17,298 nt of DNA, taken from contig CALGOI010000221.1 of NCBI GenBank assembly GCA_937959065.1, forward strand, positions 1 through 17,298. Reading direction: 5' to 3'. This DNA is from an uncultured Ignavibacteriota bacterium (GTDB lineage: Bacteria > Bacteroidota > Ignavibacteria > Tepidaquicellales > Tepidaquicellaceae). Both the position numbers and the translations under genes were made by a program. This document shows, in pieces, positions 6,316-13,075 of the stretch (position 1 is the stretch's first letter; each line of letters opens with the position of its first letter). The notes below the pieces were generated by a model. The model was not told where the DNA came from and ran no database searches. It saw only the letters and a list, made by a program, of their open reading frames with translations.

Positions 6316-7206
6316 TTATTTTAAAGCGTTAACGATGGTAGTTACATTTGATTTTACTGCCCCGATATAAGTGCCTCCCTCGGTACCTTCATCACCAATA
6401 GAATCGGAATAAAGAGTACCTCCGACTTTTGCGCCGGTTTCTTTTGAAACCTGCTCGAGCAGTTTTGGGTTTACACTGGTTTCAATAAATACCGACCTTA
6501 AGCCGCGCGATTTAATCAGGTCTACAATTCGTGTTACATCCTCGGTACGTACTTTGGCTTCTGTAGATAATCCCTGCAGCCCGTGAACTTCAACCCCGTA
6601 CGCTTCCCCAAAATACCTGAATGCATCATGTGAAGTAATTAAAACACGTTTACCTTCCGGAATAGTTGCTATCTGGTCTTTTACCCATTGGTCGAGTTCA
6701 TCCAGCTGCTTAGAATAATTCTCGAGATTACCATTGTAATAATCCTTGTTGTCCGGATCGAGTTCACTCAATCCTTTCGCGATATTTTGTGCATAGATCT
6801 TAACATTCTGAACATTAAACCAGGCGTGCGGATCCGGGTCACCGAATCCTTTTTTTTTTTTTTTTGGAGTAATTCCTTCTGTTACCTTAATTTTTGGGCG
6901 CTCACCTCCGGCATTATCAATAATCTCTTCCATCCAGTGTTCAAGTGTGAAACCGTTGATGAAAGTAATATCGCTTTGTGAGATGGTACGGATATCTTCA
7001 GGTTTTGGGTGGTATGTATGAGGATCAATACCCACTCCGCATATACTAATTGATTCAACCTTATCCCCGCCGATATTTTTTACAATGTCGCTGATGATGT
7101 TTATGGAGGATACTGCGACGATCTTATCTGATGATGAATTTTCCCGGTTATTACATCCTGTAATGAAAAATGAAAATATTAAAACAGAAATTATTATTGT
7201 TCTCAT
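6316..7206 (-). CDS. Metal-binding lipoprotein of an ABC importer (TroA/ZnuA/PsaA family)
   Basis: The 296-residue product has a lipoprotein signal with lipobox FITGC (C18). The four ligands of the cluster A-I metal-binding family are visible: H63 in DPHTYHP, H127 in DPDPHAWFN, H193 in TSHDAF and D268 in YSDSIG, a His3-Asp set like that of TroA. It should capture Mn, Zn or Fe at the outer face of the inner membrane and pass it to the permease. Between H63 and H127 lies a lysine run (K115-K119) encoded by 16 consecutive A, at the place where many ZnuA proteins have a His/Asp-rich metal loop. It starts 5 nt after the repressor stop and is followed 5 nt later by the barrel gene. The metal cannot be fixed from sequence; the MntR-type repressor beside it favours Mn. 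Confidence 0.93.
   Translation of the reverse strand: MRTIIISVLIFSFFITGCNNRENSSSDKIVAVSSINIISDIVKNIGGDKVESISICGVGIDPHTYHPKPEDIRTISQSDITFINGFTLEHWMEEIIDNAGGERPKIKVTEGITPKKKKKGFGDPDPHAWFNVQNVKIYAQNIAKGLSELDPDNKDYYNGNLENYSKQLDELDQWVKDQIATIPEGKRVLITSHDAFRYFGEAYGVEVHGLQGLSTEAKVRTEDVTRIVDLIKSRGLRSVFIETSVNPKLLEQVSKETGAKVGGTLYSDSIGDEGTEGGTYIGAVKSNVTTIVNALK
6850..6865. repeat. 16-bp homopolymer (A16 on the coding strand) inside the metal-binding lipoprotein gene
   Basis: Sixteen T on the plus strand read as A16 in the coding sense, giving CCA followed by five AAA lysine codons (K115-K119). A length change of one or two bases would shift the frame and remove the last two metal ligands, H193 and D268, together with H127. 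Confidence 0.9.
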
Positions 7207-7211
7207 ATAAA

Positions 7212-7862
7212 TTATTTGTTTGCTACGTAAATATTTCCCGCAAGTTTTTCACTCAGAAATATCCTGCCGGAATTCTTCGAGATCTGGATAGAGTTATCGA
7301 AATCAATCCTCTCGACTATTTTTATTTCATCGTTAAGTTTTAATCCGATCTTTGATAGATAGTTCAATAATTCGGAACTCTCGTCTGAAACTCTTTTGAT
7401 GATTTTTACAGAACCGATTGCGGCTTCAGTCAGCGGTACACTGTCATCCATTTCCATTTTTCCGTTTTCATCGGGAATAGGATAACCGTGAGGGTCATGC
7501 TTTGGAAAATCCATGTATCCTTCAAGCTTGGCAATTAATTCGTCAGTCGAAACATGTTCCAGCTTTTCTGCTTCATCATGAACTTTGTCCCAGGGGAAGT
7601 TTAGATATTTAACCAAAAACACCTCCCATAAACGATGCTTTCGGATTAAATTTATCGCAATTTTTTCACCCTTCTTAGTAAGGTCAAAACCTTTGTAGGG
7701 GGTATTTTTTATATACCCGGCTTTTGACAATTTAGAAACCATCTCGCTGACAGCTGCAGGTGAAACGCTTAGTACTTCCGCCAGTGAACTGGTTGTTACT
7801 TTCCCCACAGACTGCTTTACCGAGTATATATTCTTAATATAATCCTCTATTGACCTATTCAT
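7212..7862 (-). CDS. DtxR/MntR-family metal-dependent transcriptional repressor with FeoA-like C-terminal domain
   Basis: The 216-residue protein has a winged helix at residues 4-70 (helix-turn-helix VTTSSLAEVLSVSPAAVSEMVSKL), a dimerisation/metal domain at about 71-130, and an SH3/FeoA-like domain at about 145-216. The ligands follow MntR: D7, H76 and E80 in HRLWE, H95 in VHDEA, then E99, E102 and H103 in EKLEH. The Cys of DtxR is replaced by Glu; K10 stands where MntR has Glu11. When metal is bound, family members repress importer genes, so it probably represses its own operon. It is the first gene of the operon, with ATG at 7862, and an inverted repeat within a candidate promoter lies 28 to 57 bp upstream. 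Mn is the favoured co-repressor, by inference. Confidence 0.93.
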   Translation of the reverse strand: MNRSIEDYIKNIYSVKQSVGKVTTSSLAEVLSVSPAAVSEMVSKLSKAGYIKNTPYKGFDLTKKGEKIAINLIRKHRLWEVFLVKYLNFPWDKVHDEAEKLEHVSTDELIAKLEGYMDFPKHDPHGYPIPDENGKMEMDDSVPLTEAAIGSVKIIKRVSDESSELLNYLSKIGLKLNDEIKIVERIDFDNSIQISKNSGRIFLSEKLAGNIYVANK

Positions 7863-7881
7863 TATTAAGGTTATTTACATA

Positions 7882-7912
7882 CAAAATTAAGTACGCTTAA
7901 ATTAAAAATCAA
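7882..7912 (-). promoter_or_regulatory. Candidate Bacteroidota-type promoter of the metal operon
   Basis: On the minus strand, TTG (7912-7910) is followed after 20 nt by TAATTTTG (7889-7882), which fits the TTG/TAnnTTTG pattern known for the Bacteroidota housekeeping sigma factor. It lies 20 bp upstream of ATG 7862. Use of this pattern in the host is inferred. Confidence 0.45.
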
Positions 7913-7919
7913 GCATACT
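7887..7919. promoter_or_regulatory. Candidate operator for the DtxR/MntR repressor
   Basis: AGTACGCTT (7890-7898) is inverted as AAGCATACT (7911-7919) with one mismatch and a 12-nt spacer. The left half also forms TTAAG-TACG-CTTAA (7887-7900). Both lie within the candidate promoter, where a bound repressor would block polymerase. It is not an exact match to the published DtxR or MntR consensus as I recall them. Confidence 0.45.
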
Positions 7920-8032
7920 ATTGACATACACGCAATTTTTACTTTATTGAGTAGAAATTTTAAATATTTCATTTATTTAAGGTAACAATGGGGAAACATA
8001 ATCTGTCTATTTTAAACTGACTATTCTATTAC

Positions 8033-8052
8033 ATAGAAATAATTATTTCTAT
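8033..8052. promoter_or_regulatory. Perfect 20-bp palindrome upstream of the metallophosphoesterase gene
   Basis: ATAGAAATAA is followed immediately by its exact inverse TTATTTCTAT. The centre lies about 61 bp before ATG 8104 and 180 bp before the repressor gene. The form resembles sites of dimeric regulators. There is no T run after it, so it is not a terminator. Confidence 0.5.
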
Positions 8053-8103
8053 CCGGTAGTTTACAGGAAACGAAGTAAACACAAATATTGTTAATTATTC
8101 AGT

Positions 8104-9369
8104 ATGTGGAGAATTTTTCTAATTATCGTTTTTCTGGTAGTAATCGGGCTTGAGCTTCTTGCCTTTTTTACATTCAGGGGGTTCCTAAGAAGAAAAAATG
8201 TACCTATAAAGTGGGTAAATATTCTAACTTACTTACCCTATGGGCTATTTGTCCTTCCATTTATATTTATACTTATAACAGGAGCAAAACTTACAGATTT
8301 ACCGGACTGGCTGTATAATATATATATTATTCCATTTTATATTTTCACAGCAGCTAACTTCCTAATTGGATTATATCTGCTGTTAGGCAAGATCATAAAG
8401 CTTCCGTTCAGCATAAGCTCATTTATAATTTCAAGATTTAAAAATGGGAAAAAATGGCTGGAAGAGTTTAAGAAGAAAAAGTCGGTTGAGAAATTTGACA
8501 GTTCCCGACGGAAGTTTGTTACAGGTGCAGCCGTGGCTGTATCAGGGTATGCATTCCTCGGGTCAGCTATCGCTGTCTCCGGTAAAGATGATTTTGAAAT
8601 TGTCGAAAAGGAAATTAAAATAGACAACCTGCCGGAAGAATTAAAAGGAACTACGATATCACTGATCTGTGATTTGCATAGCGGTCCTTACATGCCTGAG
8701 GATATTATGCATCATTATGCAGATATAGTTAATGATTTACAATCAGATATTATTGTTTTACACGGTGACCTTACCAATTCAGATACGTCAGAAGCCTATC
8801 CTTTTGCAAAAGCATTCAGGGATGTAAAAGCAAGATATGGAGTGTATGCTACTCTTGGAAACCATGATTATTTTTCTGATCCAAATTACATAGCAAATGT
8901 AATAAAAGATGAAACTCCAATAAGATTATTAAGGAATGAAGCTATATCAATCGAGAAAAACGGGAAAAAGTTGTCACTACTTGGAGTTGAGGATGTAAGA
9001 AGAAGCAATTCGGATTACGATCCGGTTATTATAGATAATATAGATAAGACTTTGAAACATGCTAAGGAAAACATCGATGGATATGATGATCAGCCAAAGG
9101 TTATGCTTTATCACAAACCATATTTTGCGAAGGAAATTTCCAAGCATAACATTGATTTTCTAATGAGCGGACATACTCATGGCGGTCAGGTAGTAATAGC
9201 TAAATTCGGTGATTTAAATATTTCACCGGCTTCAACAGTTAGCAAGTACATTAGTGGTTTGTACAGAGAGGGTAAAACACAAATGTATGTTTCAAGAGGG
9301 ATTGGAGTTGTAGGGATGCCATTGAGACTTAACTGTCCACCTGAAATAACAAAGTTTACTCTTACTTAA
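8104..9369 (+). CDS. Membrane-anchored calcineurin-like metallophosphoesterase (YkuE-like)
   Basis: The 421-residue protein has about three hydrophobic segments at residues 3-27, 37-60 and 72-95, then a basic stretch and an RR motif, SRRKFVTGAAVAVSG (134-148), before a fourth hydrophobic segment to about 158. The catalytic domain at 165-421 has the metallophosphoesterase motifs in order: CDLH (D190, H192), HGDLTN (D222), GNHD (N253, H254, D255), YHKP (H337) and SGHTHGGQ (H357, H359). These bind two metal ions and hydrolyse phosphate esters; the YkuE/YaeI branch is linked to lipid A or lipid precursors. The tail SRGIGVVGMPLRLNCPPEI is typical of this branch. ATG 8104 has no Shine-Dalgarno. It is divergent from the metal operon, and its stop overlaps the T9SS gene's stop region by 8 bp. 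The substrate is unknown. Confidence 0.92.
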   Translation: MWRIFLIIVFLVVIGLELLAFFTFRGFLRRKNVPIKWVNILTYLPYGLFVLPFIFILITGAKLTDLPDWLYNIYIIPFYIFTAANFLIGLYLLLGKIIKLPFSISSFIISRFKNGKKWLEEFKKKKSVEKFDSSRRKFVTGAAVAVSGYAFLGSAIAVSGKDDFEIVEKEIKIDNLPEELKGTTISLICDLHSGPYMPEDIMHHYADIVNDLQSDIIVLHGDLTNSDTSEAYPFAKAFRDVKARYGVYATLGNHDYFSDPNYIANVIKDETPIRLLRNEAISIEKNGKKLSLLGVEDVRRSNSDYDPVIIDNIDKTLKHAKENIDGYDDQPKVMLYHKPYFAKEISKHNIDFLMSGHTHGGQVVIAKFGDLNISPASTVSKYISGLYREGKTQMYVSRGIGVVGMPLRLNCPPEITKFTLT

Positions 9370-10585
9370 TTAAAACCATTTTCCTGGTTTCAGTATACTC
9401 TCCGCTAATTAATGAATAGTAGTAAATTCCACTTCCAAGATCTGATCCATTAAAAGAATACTCGTAAATTCCCGGCATAAGCTCTTCATTAACCAATGTC
9501 GCAACTAATTCACCTAAAGCATTGTATACGGTAAGCATTGTTTGGGAGTGCTTCACAAGATTAAAACTAATCCTGGTAGCAGGGTTAAAAGGATTTGGGT
9601 AATTCTGATTTAATGAATATTCTGATGGTATTTGAGATGAAATTTGCTGAACACCAACACTCCATCCCGGTCCGCCTCCATTTGTAGTTTTTAAAATAAT
9701 TCCATCGAATCCCACGGCCCAACCAGTACTATCGTTTACAAATTGAATCGAGTACAGGTCATTGAAAGTACCAGAATATAAAGAATCCCAGTTTTCACCA
9801 GCGTCAGTGGTTCTCAAAATATATCCTGCTTCAGCGGCTACCCAGCCTGTTGTCCCATTAATAAAAGATGATGAATGTATTGTAAAGCCGGGTGTCAGAT
9901 ATGTCTCCGGAGTCCAGGATATGCCTGCATCAGTAGTTTTGAAATACATTCCACAGCAGCCAACAAGCCATCCGGTATTCTCATTTATAAAAAAGATAGA
10001 GAAAAATGGGTTTGGCATTCCCAATGTTAGAGAGTCCCACGTGAGTCCGGCATTTGTTGATTTGTAAATAAAGGACAAATCAGCCGAAGCATATACAGTA
10101 TTTTCATCAAGAATAAACAAGGAATGCATTATTGGCTCAGGTCCGGGTGGTATCGCATGAAACCAGTTGTCTCCGCCATTTGTAGTTTTGAGTAAGGTTT
10201 TCCCGAAACCCGTTACAAATCCGATACTCTCATCATAAAACCTTAGGTCAGTTAAATGATGAGTAACATTAGAATTTTGAGTGTTCCATGTAACACCCCC
10301 ATCAGTGGACCTTAATATAATACCATTTTTACCACATATCCATCCGTCATTTTCATTTACAAATTGTATTACTTCATGATACCCGGTGACATTTAATTGA
10401 ATCCATGTAGCACCACCATTGGTTGTTTTTATCACAATATCATCGCCGCAGGCCCAGCCCGTGTTTTCATTAAGAAAAGAAATGGATTTCAGTATAGTGT
10501 TTGTACCGGAATTTTGTACATCCCATTGTGCTGAGACAATAGCGGGAAAAATAGTAAATAATATAATTAACAAATTTTTGATCAT
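9362..10585 (-). CDS. Secreted YCF48-like seven-repeat beta-propeller with T9SS sorting domain
   Basis: The 407-residue protein has a signal peptide (1-19, ending VSA before QW). Residues 33-310 carry seven repeats of about 40 residues with the pattern 'F.NE.TGW..G....I.KTTNGG.TW'; examples are SFLNENTGWACG (36-47), QFVNENDGWICG (74-85) and QFVNDSTGWAVG (281-292). This matches the YCF48/BNR-like propeller often seen in exported proteins of this lineage. Residues 320-407 form a type A T9SS sorting domain: YSLNQNYPNPFNPATRISF, GELVATLVNE, SGIYYYSL and the terminal RKMVLIK. The protein is expected to cross the outer membrane by T9SS and to be secreted or surface-held. The gene ends the leftward operon, 21 bp after the Omp28-like gene. 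Ligand unknown. Confidence 0.93.
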   Translation of the reverse strand: MIKNLLIILFTIFPAIVSAQWDVQNSGTNTILKSISFLNENTGWACGDDIVIKTTNGGATWIQLNVTGYHEVIQFVNENDGWICGKNGIILRSTDGGVTWNTQNSNVTHHLTDLRFYDESIGFVTGFGKTLLKTTNGGDNWFHAIPPGPEPIMHSLFILDENTVYASADLSFIYKSTNAGLTWDSLTLGMPNPFFSIFFINENTGWLVGCCGMYFKTTDAGISWTPETYLTPGFTIHSSSFINGTTGWVAAEAGYILRTTDAGENWDSLYSGTFNDLYSIQFVNDSTGWAVGFDGIILKTTNGGGPGWSVGVQQISSQIPSEYSLNQNYPNPFNPATRISFNLVKHSQTMLTVYNALGELVATLVNEELMPGIYEYSFNGSDLGSGIYYYSLISGEYTETRKMVLIK

Positions 10586-10606
10586 CTTAAAATAATAATG
10601 AAAATA

Positions 10607-12700
10607 TTATTTAATTAAAACCATTTTCTTTGTAGCGGTAAACTCATCCGTGATTAAGCTATAAAAATAAACTCCGCTTGATAGTCCGGAACCATCAAAG
10701 GATACGGAATATGTACCCGGAGCTGAAACTGCATTAATGTATGTCCGGATTTCCCGTCCTGTGATATCATATATCTTTAAAGAGGTAAATGCTCTCTTAG
10801 GAATTGAAAACGTAATCTTAGTGACCGGGTTAAAAGGATTTGGGAAATTTTGAGATAAATAATAATCTTCGGGGACAATAGAAGAAACAGGTTCAACATT
10901 TACAATTCCGGCAAGAAAAATAGTATCTGTATTCCATTGAGAGTTATTGATAGGGACAAAACTTATTGTTGTCGCCGGTGCGGTTGCTAATCCATTTCCG
11001 CCTTTGTTAAAAACTTCAAAAGGAAATGTTTCGCCACCGTCAACAGATATTAAAACTTTTAAACTATCTCTATATGTATTATCATACGGAGCATATGAAT
11101 AATCGAATGTTACAATATTTGAATCTCTTAATCCGTAATATAATCTTGATTTTAGAGTGTCCCTCCTGTTTATACTTAAAGAGGCATAATCATAAAACGG
11201 GATTTGTATGCAATTTGTACCAGTGAAAGTTGGTCCATTAGCCCCAAAATATTTTGTCATAGTAAATAGACCGTCAGGATTGATAACTGTCCAACCCGGT
11301 GGCGGGTAATAGCCCTCAAATATCTCAACGAAATACTTATAAGTTAAATCCCCCGAGACACTTTCATAAAAAGGAGTGCTTAAAGTTTGTAAATTTTCAT
11401 TGTTCGTTATAAAAGGACTAAAATCAACAAAGTTTCTAGTATTAGACAGAATTGGTATGTTCACAGGGTGACTTACCGGGGTGAAATTTCCACCCTTTGC
11501 ACTATTCAATATTTCTTTTGTGCTTTCATTTTGAATGAATGCTACTGTGAAAATCTGAGTGGGATTCCAGCCGGCCGGAATAGTGTAAGAATAAGTTAAA
11601 GATTTGCTTCCCGAAGGTGAAATAGATACTCCTCCGATTCCGGGGATAGCTCTTCTAAAGACATCATAGAATGTTGAATCATACCAATTGGATGGCACAG
11701 AGTCAAAGTGAACTACTCTCTGGATAGCGTAAACTTTTAATCTGTAATCACCTGAATTTACAGGAGCCACAAAATTGTAATCGATTTTGGAAGTCATGGA
11801 GTTTCCCGATAAGGAATCGGAGACTGAAATCGAAAACGGTGAGCCAAATGATTTACGGTAATCGTAAATAGCATTGAAAAGTAAGTAAGTTGTGTAAGGC
11901 AAAGCTACATAAGTATTACCATCGGCATATGTAAGGGGTACGAAAGAAGCATTATAATAATTGACTATTGAGTCTACTTGTTCCTTACTGCTTAAATACA
12001 TTGAGTCATTTTGTGAAGGTATGCCCCAGTGATATTTTACTGCATTAACGCTGTCAAAATTATTGTTAATGAAATTATTTAAACCGATAGTATTTGAAAC
12101 TGCTCCGAGACTATTTGCACTTATAAATTCTGTTAATATCATATTCCTTCTCACACCCTGAACAAAGTTTGTATATTGAAATAATGTATCATTAAAGTTA
12201 ATTGTATCCTGTCTTACATTAAAGTAAGCGTAAAAATCAACCCCGGAGTTTGGATTAATTGTAAAATTAGTTGAAAAAATTAAAACTGTGTCCTGCCCGG
12301 CATTAAGGCTCGGAATATTTACTGAATCAAAGTATGAATTTGAAAAAGACCTGAAATAAACGTAAATGCCCGCACTATCCGGTACAAAAGTTTGCGAACC
12401 AATATTTGTAAGATGAATTTGAGGTTTTATAGATAGTGAATTATTTCCCGGTGTTATGAAAGTACCCGGTGGAATGTTAACCATAGAAGTTATTGCAAGA
12501 TCAACTGTACTGGGTCTTGCCCCAAGGGTAATATTGTCTATATATAAATTATTTCCATGGTCATTGTAGGTAACAAATGCTAGAACAACCTGGTCAGGGT
12601 CAGGACCTGAAGGTGTAATCGTATAATTATTAAAGCCAATAACAGATAACAACAGTAATGGAAATATTTTGATAATTTTTGTAATGGCAGAATTTTTCAT
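10607..12700 (-). CDS. Omp28-like T9SS cargo protein lacking the CxxC motif
   Basis: The 697-residue protein has a hydrophobic N-terminus (5-22) that can act as a signal peptide. Residues 36-60 (QVVLAF ... GNNLYIDNITLG) look like the last strand of a jelly-roll domain. Residues 65-180 look like a beta-sandwich. Residues 185-400 match the Omp28/thioredoxin-like layout: RNMILTEFISANSLGAV where a CxxC loop is expected, YHWGIP ... DSMY at 223-235, NYYNASFVPLTYADG, and a C-terminal sandwich with WYDSTFYDVFRRAIPG and FTVAFIQNESTKEIL. Residues 460-600 (FEGYYPPPGWTVINPDG) start a second jelly-roll. Residues 608-697 are a T9SS sorting domain (YYLSQNFPNPFNPVTKITF to KKMVLIK). The only cysteine is C497, so no thiol redox role is likely. 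The ATG overlaps the upstream stop as ATGA, which suggests coupled translation. Confidence 0.88.
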   Translation of the reverse strand: MKNSAITKIIKIFPLLLLSVIGFNNYTITPSGPDPDQVVLAFVTYNDHGNNLYIDNITLGARPSTVDLAITSMVNIPPGTFITPGNNSLSIKPQIHLTNIGSQTFVPDSAGIYVYFRSFSNSYFDSVNIPSLNAGQDTVLIFSTNFTINPNSGVDFYAYFNVRQDTINFNDTLFQYTNFVQGVRRNMILTEFISANSLGAVSNTIGLNNFINNNFDSVNAVKYHWGIPSQNDSMYLSSKEQVDSIVNYYNASFVPLTYADGNTYVALPYTTYLLFNAIYDYRKSFGSPFSISVSDSLSGNSMTSKIDYNFVAPVNSGDYRLKVYAIQRVVHFDSVPSNWYDSTFYDVFRRAIPGIGGVSISPSGSKSLTYSYTIPAGWNPTQIFTVAFIQNESTKEILNSAKGGNFTPVSHPVNIPILSNTRNFVDFSPFITNNENLQTLSTPFYESVSGDLTYKYFVEIFEGYYPPPGWTVINPDGLFTMTKYFGANGPTFTGTNCIQIPFYDYASLSINRRDTLKSRLYYGLRDSNIVTFDYSYAPYDNTYRDSLKVLISVDGGETFPFEVFNKGGNGLATAPATTISFVPINNSQWNTDTIFLAGIVNVEPVSSIVPEDYYLSQNFPNPFNPVTKITFSIPKRAFTSLKIYDITGREIRTYINAVSAPGTYSVSFDGSGLSSGVYFYSLITDEFTATKKMVLIK

Positions 12701-13074
12701 GAGTTCTGTTGAGATAATGCTTCTGTACTTCTAAAATAAAATTTGTAAAAGAATATTTCCATTATTGTAAGTAAAATCAATGAAATAGTATCTTTTGGAG
12801 CTAAGATACCATATCCGGAGTTTCCGGGTGTAAAAAAGCCGGTCATTTTTAAAACAACGAACAAAAACGGATTTCCCGGGTTTGGAATTGAATAACCTGA
12901 AGCCGGTATGACTAATCCTACAACCAAGTCTGATATTGTCCATCCAACCGCAAAGAGCACAATTATAAACGTCACATTTAAAATTGCTTGTAAAAGTCCG
13001 TCTGTCTGGAATGATCTGACAAAAGCATAAACGGCGAAAATAGTGTGACCAAAAAAAATTGTTACGTCAATCAT
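12697..13074 (-). CDS. Small membrane protein, 125 aa, unknown function
   Basis: Three to four hydrophobic stretches are seen at residues 2-18, 28-57 (one or two helices) and 95-113, with a Pro/Gly-rich loop between (PASGYSIPNPGNPF). The protein starts MIDVTIFFGHTIFAVYAFVR without a cleavable signal. I do not recognise the family. ATG 13074 comes 1 nt after the TAA of the sugar-phosphotransferase gene, and the TGA shares four bases with the next ATG (ATGA). It is therefore locked between a glycan-initiating enzyme and a T9SS cargo gene and very probably made with both. An accessory role in glycan or cargo handling at the inner membrane is possible, but only context supports this. A second open frame inside it (12731-12943) is judged a shadow. 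Confidence 0.75.
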   Translation of the reverse strand: MIDVTIFFGHTIFAVYAFVRSFQTDGLLQAILNVTFIIVLFAVGWTISDLVVGLVIPASGYSIPNPGNPFLFVVLKMTGFFTPGNSGYGILAPKDTISLILLTIMEIFFYKFYFRSTEALSQQNS

Positions 13075-13075
13075 T

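Noticed and set aside
7921..7949. TTGACA at 7921-7926 as the -35 box of the metallophosphoesterase gene
   Set aside because: The hexamer is good, but the best -10 candidates 16-17 bp on (TTTATT, TTATTG) are poor, and the start codon is over 150 bp away.
9362..10860. Direct DNA repeat between the 3' ends of the two T9SS cargo genes as a mobile or recombination element
   Set aside because: The shared sequence (TTAATTAAAACCATTTTC and scattered matches) is explained by both genes ending in the same conserved sorting domain.
12731..12943. Second leftward frame inside the small membrane protein gene
   Set aside because: It is out of frame with the coupled ATGA/TAAAATG arrangement, and its composition is not gene-like.
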